64,000 bases of DNA from Anaerolineaceae bacterium (GCA_016841525.1 JAENYZ010000002.1:268078-332077); one strand, 5' to 3'; counted from the first letter of the stretch, positions 45,659 to 55,266 are shown. Notes: generated by a model from the sequence alone, not told the origin. Made by a program: numbers and translations.

Positions 45659-46633
45659 GTGTCTGGAATAATGAATATGGTAAAACCTAAAGTTGAACGA
45701 GTTGCAGAAGCTCGGAATTATGGCAAATTCGCAATCAGCCCGCTTGAACGCGGCTTTGGTACGACCATTGGTAATGCCCTGCGCCGAGTCTTACTTTCTT
45801 CCCTGGAAGGTGCAGCGATCACATCTGTACGCATTAAGGATGTACTGCACGAGTTCAGTGAAATTGAGGGTGTGCGGGAAGATGTCATTCAGATTATTCT
45901 GCAGTTAAAACAATTGCGTATGATCTTGTTTGATGTTGAGGTAGCACATTTGCATCTGGAAGTTAGCGGTGAAGGTACCGTCACAGCAGCGGATATTATC
46001 TGCCCGCCTGAGGTTGAAATTGTCAACCCGGATCTGTATTTGTTTACAGTTGACAGCGGTAAGGTCGATCTTGAGATGGACCTGACGGTAGAACGCGGTC
46101 GCGGTTATTTGCCAGCAAATGATCGTAACGATAATCTGCCCATTGGCGAGCTACCGGTTGATGCGATCTTCACACCTGTTCGAAAGGTTAATTGGACAAT
46201 TGGTTCTGCACGCGTTGGTCAGAGTACGGATTATGACCGACTGATGCTTGAAATTTGGACCGATGGAACCGTTTCTCCTGAACAGGCGATGAGTGACTCC
46301 TCAAAGATTTTAATTGATCACTTGCGCTTTATTGCTGGGATCAGTGAAGAATTGTTGTCCGTACCGATTGAGCAAGCGGAACCACAACCTGTGGTCAACA
46401 ACGAAGCGGCAGAGATGCCGATTGAAAACCTCGATCTTACAGTCCGGGTATTCAATTCACTCAAGCGTACCGGTATTACAACTGTAGCTGACGTCCTTGA
46501 ACTCCTTGATAAAGGTGAAGAAGCAATCCTCGCAATTCGTAATTTTGGCGAGAAGAGCCTTGTAGAGCTGACGGAAAAGCTGGTTGAGAAAGGCTTCCTG
46601 GACGAGGAAGAGGAAGAAATAACGGAGAGTTAA
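45659..46633 (+). CDS. rpoA: DNA-directed RNA polymerase subunit alpha
   Basis: The alpha subunit has 324 residues, starting with GTG behind AAGGGG. The N-terminal dimerisation domain has PLERGFGTTIGNALRRVLLS and the C-terminal DNA-binding domain has FNSLKRTGITTVADVLELL. It organises beta and beta' and contacts UP elements and activators. Place within the alpha group is canonical. Confidence 0.98.
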   Translation: MSGIMNMVKPKVERVAEARNYGKFAISPLERGFGTTIGNALRRVLLSSLEGAAITSVRIKDVLHEFSEIEGVREDVIQIILQLKQLRMILFDVEVAHLHLEVSGEGTVTAADIICPPEVEIVNPDLYLFTVDSGKVDLEMDLTVERGRGYLPANDRNDNLPIGELPVDAIFTPVRKVNWTIGSARVGQSTDYDRLMLEIWTDGTVSPEQAMSDSSKILIDHLRFIAGISEELLSVPIEQAEPQPVVNNEAAEMPIENLDLTVRVFNSLKRTGITTVADVLELLDKGEEAILAIRNFGEKSLVELTEKLVEKGFLDEEEEEITES

Positions 46634-46637
46634 AGTT

Positions 46638-47021
46638 ATGCGACATAAAATAAAGGGATATCGTTTAAATCGCAGCGGCGGGCACAGAACAGCCATGCGA
46701 CGAACGATGATCCGACAATTATTAGAAAACGAACGGATTAAAACAACGCTTCCCAAAGCGAAATCAATCCAGGCAGATGCCGAAAAATTGATCACATTGG
46801 CTCGAAACAGCCAGGATCTTGAAGAATCAGCAGCCGTTTACGCTCGCCGAAAGGCTTCAGCAAAACTTGGAAATGGTTCACGTCCGATCGTGCAGAAATT
46901 ATTTGATGATATTGGTCCGCGCTATACAAAACGAAATGGCGGTTATACCCGTATTTTGAAGTTAGGTCCCCGCAGCAGTGATGGGGCTGAGATGGCGCTG
47001 ATTGAACTGGTTGAAGAGTAA
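46638..47021 (+). CDS. rplQ: 50S ribosomal protein L17
   Basis: L17 has 127 residues. MRHKIKGYRLNRSGGHRTAM and RYTKRNGGYTRILKLGPRSS are diagnostic. It starts four bases after the rpoA stop. Confidence 0.97.
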   Translation: MRHKIKGYRLNRSGGHRTAMRRTMIRQLLENERIKTTLPKAKSIQADAEKLITLARNSQDLEESAAVYARRKASAKLGNGSRPIVQKLFDDIGPRYTKRNGGYTRILKLGPRSSDGAEMALIELVEE

Positions 47022-47043
47022 TCCAGCCCGGATTTATCACCGG

Positions 47044-47784
47044 ATGGGTTTAGCACATTACAAAGTTATTCTTTCATACAACGGCTCAAAATTTGCTGGC
47101 TTTCAACGGCAGAAGGATGCACGAACAGTGCAGAGCGAATTTGAAGCAGCCTTGCGCAAGATTGGCTGGCAGGGAAAAAGTATTTTAGCTGCCGGTCGCA
47201 CGGATGGTGGGGTTCATGCTGTAGGTCAGGTGGTTAGCTTTCACCTTGATTGGCAGCACAGCCTTAAAGATTTGAGAAATGCCCTCAATTATTATTTTCC
47301 GGAGGACATGGCTGTGAAATCGGTTGAAATGGCTGATAAGGATTTTCATCCCCGTTTTGATGCGCAGCGTCGATGTTACCGGTACCAAGCATTCTCTTCG
47401 CCAGTGCGAGATCCGATTCGAGAAGTTTTTGCCTGGCGGGTTTGGCCAGAGCTTGACATGGAACGGATGCAAAAAGCAGGAAAAGGGCTGATAGGCGTGC
47501 ACGATTTTCAGGCTTTCGGCAGCCCAACCAGCGAGAAGGGTGTCACCATTCGGGAAGTGTTTGACCTGAACTGGCAGCAAGATGGTGAGGCTTATGCGTT
47601 TGAGATATGTGCAAATGCTTTTTTGTACCACATGGTGCGGCGAATTGTGTTTGTACTTGTGAAGATTGGTCAGGGTGAAGTTTCTCCGGATATACTTTTG
47701 GAGAGCCTCCAAACCGGAACCTTATCCTTAACAGGCCTGGCACCAGCAGCAGGACTTGTATTGAAAGAAGTACGTTATCAGTAA
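47044..47784 (+). CDS. truA: tRNA pseudouridine synthase A
   Basis: TruA modifies uridines 38-40 of tRNA anticodon arms. It has 246 residues from the ATG at 47044. A TTG at 47002 is in frame but overlaps rplQ. YKVILSYNGSKFAGFQRQ, the catalytic Asp in AGRTDGGVHAVGQV and FLYHMVRRIVFVLVKIGQGE are typical. It lies between rplQ and rplM, a common arrangement. Confidence 0.95.
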   Translation: MGLAHYKVILSYNGSKFAGFQRQKDARTVQSEFEAALRKIGWQGKSILAAGRTDGGVHAVGQVVSFHLDWQHSLKDLRNALNYYFPEDMAVKSVEMADKDFHPRFDAQRRCYRYQAFSSPVRDPIREVFAWRVWPELDMERMQKAGKGLIGVHDFQAFGSPTSEKGVTIREVFDLNWQQDGEAYAFEICANAFLYHMVRRIVFVLVKIGQGEVSPDILLESLQTGTLSLTGLAPAAGLVLKEVRYQ

Positions 47785-47858
47785 GTAAATCTATTTAGAT
47801 TTCAGCTTCAAGTCTGGTGACTTAGAGCAGGGATCTTTGAATGATGGAGAGTTAGACA

Positions 47859-48293
47859 GTGAGAAAAACATTTGTACCTAAAGGAAAAGTTGAACAAGAA
47901 TGGCTGTTGATTGACGCCGAAGGACAAAATCTGGGACGTTTATCGACAAAAATTGCCCAATTGTTAATTGGAAAACACAAACCCAATTACACACCGGGTG
48001 TGGTGACGGGTGCCAATGTGGTTGTGATAAACGCGGAGAAGGTTGCCGTGTATCCAACCCGTTTGGACAGTAAAATTTATTACCATCATACAAATTACCC
48101 CGGTGGTTTGAAATCGATCGATTTACGAACCCAGTTGGAGAGGCACCCAGAACGTGTGATTGAGCACGCTGTGAAGGGAATGATCCCAAAGAATAAACTT
48201 GGGCGCCGTATTTTTAAAAATTTGCATGTTTATGCTGGTCCGGAACATCCGCACTACGCTCAGGAACCTGAGTTAGTTGGAAAAGAGGAGTAA
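47859..48293 (+). CDS. rplM: 50S ribosomal protein L13
   Basis: L13 has 144 residues, starting with GTG behind [46 protein letters not shown] and [20 protein letters not shown] are diagnostic. It is paired with rpsI as usual. Confidence 0.97.
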   Translation: MRKTFVPKGKVEQEWLLIDAEGQNLGRLSTKIAQLLIGKHKPNYTPGVVTGANVVVINAEKVAVYPTRLDSKIYYHHTNYPGGLKSIDLRTQLERHPERVIEHAVKGMIPKNKLGRRIFKNLHVYAGPEHPHYAQEPELVGKEE

Positions 48294-48302
48294 TAAAGGT
48301 TT

Positions 48303-48698
48303 ATGGATAAACAATATTACGAAGGTATTGGTCGTCGAAAAGAAAGCTCTGCACGTGTTCGACTTATGTCTGGCACCGGCACTTTCATTGTAAATGAAAA
48401 AGAAATCGACGCTTATTTCACTCGATTTGGTGACATGGAAGCTATTCTAAAAGCATTCCAGATCGCTAACCAATCAAATGAAACATATGATGTAACTGTT
48501 TTAGTCAACGGCGGCGGTGTGACCGGTCAGCGAGATGCTGTCAAGCTAGGTTTATCCCGTGCATTGGTTAAAATGGACGAGGAATTACGAGCACCTCTGC
48601 GACACAACGGTTATTTGACAAGAGACCCACGCGTCAAGGAACGCAAGAAGCCAGGTCTCAAACGAGCGCGTAAGGCTCCTACTTACACCAAGCGCTAA
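48303..48698 (+). CDS. rpsI: 30S ribosomal protein S9
   Basis: S9 has 131 residues. YYEGIGRRKESSARVRLMSG and the tail KERKKPGLKRARKAPTYTKR, whose last Lys-Arg reaches P-site tRNA, are diagnostic. It ends the ribosomal array. Confidence 0.97.
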   Translation: MDKQYYEGIGRRKESSARVRLMSGTGTFIVNEKEIDAYFTRFGDMEAILKAFQIANQSNETYDVTVLVNGGGVTGQRDAVKLGLSRALVKMDEELRAPLRHNGYLTRDPRVKERKKPGLKRARKAPTYTKR

Positions 48699-48813
48699 AG
48701 CAATTCCATTATTCTTTTGGGATATCCTTGTTCGCTACACGGCGGCAGTGATCTCCCCTATGTGAGGCAGATGTAGATGCCTTATCTAATGGATAATATA
48801 ATTAGAAGTATTG

Positions 48814-48845
48814 ATAGAGACGTTTTATGACGTCTCTATTTGTTA
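48814..48845 (+). terminator. Terminator after the ribosomal protein array
   Basis: ATAGAGACGT and ACGTCTCTAT form a perfect 10-bp stem with a six-base loop, followed by TTGTT. It lies about 115 bases after rpsI and just before mazG. Confidence 0.7.
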
Positions 48846-48866
48846 ATCAGGGATAATAGGAAAAAA

Positions 48867-50345
48867 ATGACACAGGTTGAACATCAGACGACCGGGATAA
48901 CCTTAATGGGGCTGGGTCCCGGTGACCCTAAAAACTTGACAATTGAGGCTTTGACCTGGTTGAAGTCAATAAAGGTTTTATATTTGCGCACCTCTCAGCA
49001 TCCGACGGTAGCACATTTGCCCGAACACCTGGAATTGATCAGTTTTGATGAGTTGTATGAAAAGCACGAAGGCTTTGAAGAAGTTTATGAGGAAATTATT
49101 GATCGAGTGTTGGACCTGGGGAGAGCGCCAGGTGGCATTACGTATGCGGTACCCGGCCATCCCTTTGTCGCCGAAGCAACCTGCCCCGAAATTTATCGGC
49201 GGGCAAAACTAGAAGCTATTCCTGTGTGGCTTATTGATGGCTTGAGTTTTTTAGAGCCAACATTTAGAGCGCTAGAGCTAGACCCATTCCCAAATTTGGT
49301 GCTTTCGGACGCAATTAATATGGCTGGGTCGCAAACGCCGCAGACGCCCCCATCTTCACCAGTTCTGATTGCTCAAATCTACTCAAGAATGGTCGCATCT
49401 GATGTCAAGCTGACGTTGATGAACACCTATCCAGATGACCACCCGGTCAGGCTGGTGCACAGCGCTGGGACGGATAAGGAACTTGTAGAGGACTTGCCTT
49501 TATACGCGGTAGACCACAGCGAGCACCTGGGCTTGTTGAGTGCTTTATTTGTGCCGCCCCTCTCGCCTTATACGTCTTTCGAGTCATTTCAGGAAATTAT
49601 TGCAAAATTACGGGCACCTGATGGCTGCCCCTGGGATCGAGAACAAACGCATGAGAGCTTGCGGCCTTTTTTACTTGAAGAAGCTTATGAGACACTGGAT
49701 GCTTTAGATCGACAGGATATGCAGGACCTTAAAGAAGAATTAGGTGATTTGCTCTTGCAAATTCTCCTTCATGCTCAAATCGCTAATGAAGAAGGTGATT
49801 TCAACATCCACCATGTATTGGATGGCATTGGGTCCAAGCTGGTTCGCAGGCATCCACATGTCTTTGCTAATAAAAAGGTGAGCGGCGTTTCAGGCGTGCT
49901 GCATAATTGGGAGGAAATAAAATCTGAAGAACGCAAGGATAATGGCGATAATGGTAAAAAAGGTCTGCTGGATGGTGTGCCTAAAGCACTGCCAGCTTTA
50001 TCGCAAGCAGGTGAAATCATTGAACGGACCAGGCGTGTAGGGTTTGATCATTTAATTTTGAAGGGTGACCCTGCTTACCTGATTAAACAGATAGATAATT
50101 TTTTAACTAATGAAGAGAAAGATAAATTCCTTGCGGAATTATTACTGGGTCTTTCAGCTTTAGCGTACAAACATGAGATGGATGCAGAAAGCCTTTTGAG
50201 AGAAGCGAGCAAGCGCTTCAGGGAACAATTTGGGATCATGGAAGCTTCAGCTATGAAAAGTGGAGAAACGCTTGTAAATCTTTCAAAGGAACAAAAAGAA
50301 GACTTATGGGCGCAGGCTGGGAAAGCGATGAGGGAAGAAGAATGA
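48867..50345 (+). CDS. mazG: MazG-type nucleoside triphosphate pyrophosphohydrolase with N-terminal SAM-methylase-like domain (YabN type)
   Basis: This is a two-domain protein of 492 residues from the ATG at 48867. Residues 1-225 resemble tetrapyrrole methylases (MGLGPGDPKNLTIEAL, YAVPGHPFVAEATC). Residues about 230-480 are MazG: LRAPDGCPWDREQTHESL, EEAYETLDALDRQDM, EELGDLLLQILLHAQIA and VRRHPHVFANKKV, with the acidic Mg site ExxE. Such fusions are known in Bacillus YabN. The enzyme likely cleanses non-canonical NTPs. Its stop overlaps murJ by four bases. Confidence 0.93.
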   Translation: MTQVEHQTTGITLMGLGPGDPKNLTIEALTWLKSIKVLYLRTSQHPTVAHLPEHLELISFDELYEKHEGFEEVYEEIIDRVLDLGRAPGGITYAVPGHPFVAEATCPEIYRRAKLEAIPVWLIDGLSFLEPTFRALELDPFPNLVLSDAINMAGSQTPQTPPSSPVLIAQIYSRMVASDVKLTLMNTYPDDHPVRLVHSAGTDKELVEDLPLYAVDHSEHLGLLSALFVPPLSPYTSFESFQEIIAKLRAPDGCPWDREQTHESLRPFLLEEAYETLDALDRQDMQDLKEELGDLLLQILLHAQIANEEGDFNIHHVLDGIGSKLVRRHPHVFANKKVSGVSGVLHNWEEIKSEERKDNGDNGKKGLLDGVPKALPALSQAGEIIERTRRVGFDHLILKGDPAYLIKQIDNFLTNEEKDKFLAELLLGLSALAYKHEMDAESLLREASKRFREQFGIMEASAMKSGETLVNLSKEQKEDLWAQAGKAMREEE

Positions 50346-51940
50346 CCCCCAATCCACCGCTAAAAGAACAGGCAACTGCTAATCAGCAAATTGCCCGGGC
50401 TGCCGGTACGGTAATGCTTGCCTTTATCATCAGCAACATGGTCGGCTTAATGCGGGGGATTGTGATTACGGATGCTTTTGGTACATCATCTGACCTGGAT
50501 TCTTTTAATGCAGCTAACAGAATTGTTGAATTGCTGTTTAACCTTGTCGCAGGTGGGGCTTTGGGTTCGGCATTTATTCCTGCATTCACAGGCTATCTAA
50601 CACGTGAAGATCGCCCGGGTGCCTGGCGATTGGCTTCAGGTGTGGTCAACCTTGTGTTTTTAGCCCTGGTAATTATCAGTATTCTATCCTGGATTTTTGC
50701 ACCATTCATCGTTTCAGAAGGCTTATATTTGCTTGTTCCTGGTTCTGACCCCGTGCAGGAAGCCTTGACCGTTTCATTGCTGCGGATTATGCTGCCCTCA
50801 GTTGTTATTTTTGGCTTGAGCGGGCTGGTGATGGGCATCCTCAATGCGCACCAGGTATTCCTTATCCCGGCGATTGCACCTGCGATGTATTCCATTGGGA
50901 TGATTTTGGGGACCATTCTCTTGCCACGAGCATGGGGCATTCAGAGGCTGGCGTATGGCGTTGTGGGGGGCGCTTTGCTACATTTGCTGGTGCAGCTTCC
51001 CCGTTTGTTGAAGCTGCAAGACCGAGCCTATCATGCCTATCTTGGTTTAAGGGATAGGGCAGTGCTTGGCGTCTTTCGCCTGATGGGTCCCCGGTTGTTG
51101 GGTGTAGCCGTTGTGCAAATGAATTTTATCGTCAACACCATTATTGCTTTGGGTCAGCCGGAAGGCAGTGTCACAGCCATTACCCTGGCTTTTTCATTAA
51201 TGCTCATGCCGCAGATGGCAGTGGCGCAGTCAGCAGCCATCGCTTCACTGCCAACTTATTCAGCACAGGCAGCATTGGGAAAATTTGATGAAATGCGCGC
51301 CTCACTGGCTTCTACGCTGCGTGCTGTTTTGCTGCTGGCGATCCCTGCATCCGTGGGTTTGATTTTATTGCGGACGCCTTTAGTGGCAGCGCTTTATCAG
51401 CGCGGCGCTTTTACAGCACGATCGACTGAATTGGTCACCTGGGCGTTGTTGTGGTATGCGGCCGGGCTGGTTGGGCACTCGCTGGTAGAGATCCTCAGCA
51501 GGGCATTTTATGCCTTGCATGACACACGTACCCCTGTTATCGTCGGCGTGGTTGCTATGGGATTGAACATTGGTTTGAGTTTGCTGTTTTCTGCGTTATT
51601 TGAACGCGTTGGCTGGCTACCGCATGGCGGATTAGCACTGGCAAATTCAGCGGCAACAGCCCTGGAAAGCCTGGTTCTGATTGGCTTGATGCGCAGACGG
51701 TTGAATGGTTTGAACGGGGGATATATTTGGAAGGGTGTGAGCATCGCTTTCTTGGGGACTGCATTAATGGCTGGTGGTGTCATTGGCTGGCAGGCGTTTT
51801 TTGGCGATGGTTCCCGCTGGGTGGCATTGTTTGGTGCTTTGGGGGTCGGGGTTGTGATCTATGTTGGTTTGATGTGGATGTTGAAGATGCCGGAACTGCT
51901 GGGGATGTTCCGTACCCTCCTTCGCAGAATAAGAAAATAA
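50342..51940 (+). CDS. murJ: Lipid II flippase MurJ (MviN)
   Basis: MurJ flips the peptidoglycan precursor lipid II. It has 532 residues and about 14 membrane helices. The opening AAGTVMLAFIISNMVGLMRG and FNLVAGGALGSAFIPAFTGY are family-typical. The ATG at 50342 overlaps the mazG stop (ATGA). Its presence implies peptidoglycan synthesis, although other cell-wall genes are not in the window. Confidence 0.93.
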   Translation: MTPNPPLKEQATANQQIARAAGTVMLAFIISNMVGLMRGIVITDAFGTSSDLDSFNAANRIVELLFNLVAGGALGSAFIPAFTGYLTREDRPGAWRLASGVVNLVFLALVIISILSWIFAPFIVSEGLYLLVPGSDPVQEALTVSLLRIMLPSVVIFGLSGLVMGILNAHQVFLIPAIAPAMYSIGMILGTILLPRAWGIQRLAYGVVGGALLHLLVQLPRLLKLQDRAYHAYLGLRDRAVLGVFRLMGPRLLGVAVVQMNFIVNTIIALGQPEGSVTAITLAFSLMLMPQMAVAQSAAIASLPTYSAQAALGKFDEMRASLASTLRAVLLLAIPASVGLILLRTPLVAALYQRGAFTARSTELVTWALLWYAAGLVGHSLVEILSRAFYALHDTRTPVIVGVVAMGLNIGLSLLFSALFERVGWLPHGGLALANSAATALESLVLIGLMRRRLNGLNGGYIWKGVSIAFLGTALMAGGVIGWQAFFGDGSRWVALFGALGVGVVIYVGLMWMLKMPELLGMFRTLLRRIRK

Positions 51941-52068
51941 CAAAAAATTTCTCTTAATTTTTATCTACCTATAGCGATGGTTACTATTAGGCGTGGTCTA
52001 GTGACAAGATGTGGCCTAAACTGGGGGATAACCGAAACTATTAATTTGAAACTTTACAAAATTGGATA

Positions 52069-52097
52069 TTGAAGAATCCAAATTGTTATATTATAAT
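52069..52097 (+). promoter_or_regulatory. Promoter of the GntR/LacI hybrid regulator
   Basis: TTGAAG, a 17-base spacer and a perfect TATAAT. The -10 lies inside a 22-bp palindrome, and the start codon follows seven bases later, so the mRNA is probably leaderless. Confidence 0.7.
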
Positions 52098-52104
52098 ATA
52101 ACAA
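52083..52104. promoter_or_regulatory. Perfect 22-bp palindrome, likely autoregulatory operator
   Basis: Bases 52083-52104 are identical on both strands, with half-site TTGTTATATTA. The palindrome covers the -10 box and ends directly at the ATG of a regulator gene. GntR-type proteins bind such symmetric GT/AC-flanked sites as dimers. Confidence 0.75.
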
Positions 52105-53226
52105 ATGAAACTCATAAAATACCTGGATATTGATCGCACAAACGCAAAAACCCTCAGGCAACAAATTAGGGAACAAATCACCTGGCTAATAGCGGATGGG
52201 GTTTTAAAAATCGGCGATAAGCTGCCATCCATCCATGATTTATCAGAGCAGCTTGGTGTTAATTTACACACAATTCGGCAGGCATATCACCAGCTTGAGG
52301 ACGATGGACTGGTTGAATCACGACAGGGTCGCGGCACGCACATCATCCCCTTCAATTTGTCGAATCTCATCAATGCGGCTGGTGATACACGCAGTCACAC
52401 CGTTGGGGTTGTTGTCCCAAACTGGTCGAATCCTTTCTATCACAATTTCTTGCAAGGTGTGGAATCTGTAGCAGCAGCAAACAAAACTATGATCTTCTTG
52501 TGTATGACACAGGATGACCCGCTTACTGCCTGGCGTGAGATTGCAAGGCTTGTCACGAAAGGTGTAGACGGTCTTTTGATTGTTTCACATGATATTGATG
52601 CCATTCTCGATAAGGAAAACGATCCAGAGAGCATCGCTGGAATCCCTTGTGTATCTGTAGATTCACCTGATTCAAGTGGATATGTTGTCAATATTGATTT
52701 GTTTTCTGCCGGTTACCAGGCAACGCAACATTTATTAGAATTGGGACATCAGCGAATCGCTTTGATGACTTATTATAAAGATTTTCATAATGTTAAGCCG
52801 ATTAACCGGGGTTATGAAGGGGCATTGAAAGATGCAGGCGTTAAGATTGATAAAAATTTGATCTGTAAGGTGCCCGGATTTCAGTTCGCCGCCGGAAAAC
52901 AAGGGATGCGCAATTTATTAAAAAGTGATGCGTTACCAACCGCGATATTTGCAATTACGGACTTGATGGCACTTGGCGCAATGAAGGTTATCAAAGAAGC
53001 AGGCTTGCGAATACCGGACGATATATCCATTGTTGGCTTCAACGACATTCCTATGGTTGAGGTGGTTGAACCCCCCCTGACTACGGTTTTTGCCCCCAGT
53101 GAGACATTAGGGCGAGAATCAATGAAAATGCTTGGACAATTAATCGAGGGGTCAACCCCTTCTGATCGAAAGATTCTATTACCGACGACCCTTGTACTCC
53201 GCGAAAGCACCAAAAAACTTGGTTAG
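52105..53226 (+). CDS. Transcriptional regulator: GntR-type DNA-binding domain with LacI-type sensor domain
   Basis: This is a hybrid regulator of 373 residues. Residues 10-80 are a GntR winged helix (LRQQIREQITWLIADGVLKI, LPSIHDLSEQLGVNLHTIRQ, LVESRQGRGTHI). Residues about 95-370 are a periplasmic-binding-like sensor (HTVGVVVPNWSNPFYHNFLQ, LLIVSHDID, HLLELGHQRIALMTYY, DISIVGFNDIPMVE). The layout matches AraR-type sugar regulators. A ligand such as a sugar or nucleoside is likely but unproven. It precedes a nucleoside hydrolase gene. There is no ribosome binding site. Confidence 0.92.
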   Translation: MKLIKYLDIDRTNAKTLRQQIREQITWLIADGVLKIGDKLPSIHDLSEQLGVNLHTIRQAYHQLEDDGLVESRQGRGTHIIPFNLSNLINAAGDTRSHTVGVVVPNWSNPFYHNFLQGVESVAAANKTMIFLCMTQDDPLTAWREIARLVTKGVDGLLIVSHDIDAILDKENDPESIAGIPCVSVDSPDSSGYVVNIDLFSAGYQATQHLLELGHQRIALMTYYKDFHNVKPINRGYEGALKDAGVKIDKNLICKVPGFQFAAGKQGMRNLLKSDALPTAIFAITDLMALGAMKVIKEAGLRIPDDISIVGFNDIPMVEVVEPPLTTVFAPSETLGRESMKMLGQLIEGSTPSDRKILLPTTLVLRESTKKLG

Positions 53227-53540
53227 TAGATGAAGAAGTTATTCTCAAAATCATTTTTTATGATTACATAATTATGAAAAATATTGATCCTGTAACGAAC
53301 TTATCGACTCAGCCTTTTGCAACAAAATTCATTCACTTCTGCACAGAAAAGGAGATCGAAATTAATATAGGGCATTCAGCCTACATGTCAAAGGCACTCA
53401 TTTTTTTTGAAGTTGTGAGTTCATAACATGTTTGGTAGATGACGGGGAGACTAATCAAAAGTTGACAGCTAACTTGTTGTGATGATCCCGTGTTGATTTC
53501 AAAAAGATATCGACAATTTTGGTCAAGAAAGGAGCTTGTG
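53227..53540. other. Intergenic region before the nucleoside hydrolase
   Basis: About 310 AT-rich bases. A 50-codon ORF (53274-53426) has no ribosome site and is not convincing. The AAAGGAG site for the next gene lies at the end. No operator like the 22-bp palindrome is seen. Confidence 0.4.
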
Positions 53541-55004
53541 ATGAAAATAAAAGTCTGGTTAATTGTGGTGATGCTTGGATTTCTTCTGGTCTCGGGTTGT
53601 ACATCCCCGAAAGTGAGTCCAACAGCAACACCTACCAAAGAAAATAATCCATTGTTTACATTTACCTTTAGAGATGGCACATGTGAATATGATGGTCCCA
53701 GCAGTGTAGAGGCTGGGATGGTAAAGCTGAAAATTGTCATTGAAGAAGGCAATCAGGATGCCATGGATGGGGTAGCAGTGATCACAGTTAAACTGCGCGA
53801 AGGAAAAACGATAGCTGATCTTCAAGCATGGCCCAGTATGGACAAACCACCTTGGGCGGACATCGTTGCTATGAACGAACTTTTCCCAGGACCTATGGAA
53901 AAAGAATTTTCTTTACGAGTGCCAAATGAGCCAGTGTATTTTGTTTGTTTTCATCCTGAGGCGAAGATTTGCGCCCTTGGCCCAGTTGAAGTTCAGGAGG
54001 CACATGCGCAGATGCAGGATACTCAGGCATCACAGATTGTTAGAACTGTTCCAACCAGGGCACCAAATCCTATCCCTGTTGCTATTGACACGGATATGGC
54101 TGCTGACGATTGGATGGCTATTTTGTATTTACTTAACCGCACGGATATTGAAATTGTAGCAATTACAGTCACGGGTGCGGGTGAAGCTCATTGTGAGCAA
54201 GGAGTAAGCAATGCATTGAAATTGATAAAATTGGCTGGGAAAAGTGAAATCCCGGTTGCATGTGGACTTGAGACGCCTTTAGCTGGTAATCACACCTTTC
54301 CACAAGAATGGCGTTTTTTTGCTGATTCGCTGGCAGGGAAAGACCTGCCGGAGGAGACAAATCCGAACAAGGAAATGGATGCTGTGACATTGCTTCAATC
54401 CATATTGGAAGACCGCAGCCAGAAAGTGACCTTACTCACCCTTGGACCGCTTACAAATATTGCAGAATTTTTAAGTGCGTATCCTGAATCACGTGATTTA
54501 ATCCAAATGATATTTATAATGGGCGGTGCTTATGAAGTGCCAGGCAATGTGGGATTTTACGTCGATGGTAATCAATCTGCAGAGTGGAATATTTATATCG
54601 ACCCGAAGGCAGCCAGCGAGGTTTTGTCCTCTGGCGTCCCGGTTACATTGGTGCCTCTGGATGCAACCAATCAGGTCCCCCTGGAAATGGATTTTTATGA
54701 TCGTCTGGAAATGGATCGTCCGGAACCAGAGGCGTCTTTCGTCTTCGATGTTCTGACGGGCAACATGGGCATGATCCAATCCAACAGCTACTATTTTTGG
54801 GATCCGCTGGCTGCAGCTATCATGGTAAATGGATCTTTTGCTACATTTGAAACCAATAACATCTGTGTTGAAACTGATGAAGGAAACACCAGTGGAGCAA
54901 CCGAAAAAGGGGATAATTGCCCTGAAGTTCGAATAGCTGTGGATGTGAATGCTGATTTATTTGAAAAGGATTTTATTGACACATTGAATACACCAATGGA
55001 TTAG
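53541..55004 (+). CDS. Lipoprotein inosine-uridine-type nucleoside hydrolase with extra N-terminal domain
   Basis: The protein has 487 residues from the ATG at 53541, behind AAAGGAG. The signal peptide ends at the lipobox LLVSGC, followed by a Thr/Pro linker. Residues about 30-170 form a small beta-rich domain (FTFRDGTCEYDGPSSVEAGM) resembling cupredoxin-like lipoprotein domains. Residues about 180-480 are the hydrolase: the calcium site DTDMAADDWMA, TLGPLTNIAEFL, FIMGGAY, AEWNIYIDPKAA and FWDPLAAA. It should release bases from nucleosides outside the membrane. The DTDxGxDD motif has Ala in place of Gly. Confidence 0.9.
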   Translation: MKIKVWLIVVMLGFLLVSGCTSPKVSPTATPTKENNPLFTFTFRDGTCEYDGPSSVEAGMVKLKIVIEEGNQDAMDGVAVITVKLREGKTIADLQAWPSMDKPPWADIVAMNELFPGPMEKEFSLRVPNEPVYFVCFHPEAKICALGPVEVQEAHAQMQDTQASQIVRTVPTRAPNPIPVAIDTDMAADDWMAILYLLNRTDIEIVAITVTGAGEAHCEQGVSNALKLIKLAGKSEIPVACGLETPLAGNHTFPQEWRFFADSLAGKDLPEETNPNKEMDAVTLLQSILEDRSQKVTLLTLGPLTNIAEFLSAYPESRDLIQMIFIMGGAYEVPGNVGFYVDGNQSAEWNIYIDPKAASEVLSSGVPVTLVPLDATNQVPLEMDFYDRLEMDRPEPEASFVFDVLTGNMGMIQSNSYYFWDPLAAAIMVNGSFATFETNNICVETDEGNTSGATEKGDNCPEVRIAVDVNADLFEKDFIDTLNTPMD

Positions 55005-55266
55005 TTCATTGAAATGAGAATGAGTAACGCCTTCAATTAACGATTTAAACGCACCACCAAAAAAGTTTATTTTGGGCAAATTTCAAGGAGGTTTTGCCTA
55101 TTGTTAAATTTTAAAATAAGATTATAATTTACAGTCGATAGGTAAAGCAATTTCTACTTAAGACATTATTTTCTATCGGAATTTTTAGCGTCTTACTTTA
55201 TAAATTTCCCTACCATTTCATCCTGCTTATCTAAGAATTCGTTGAATTTGAGGTTAAGATGTTAAG
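55005..55266. other. Intergenic region before the APC-USP permease
   Basis: AT-rich, with a candidate promoter TTGTTA-16-TATAAT near 55101-55130. No ORF is supported. Confidence 0.35.

Noticed and set aside
53274-53426. 50-codon ORF upstream of the nucleoside hydrolase
   Set aside because: It has no ribosome binding site, no recognisable features and AT-rich codons unlike its neighbours. It may be chance or a gene remnant.
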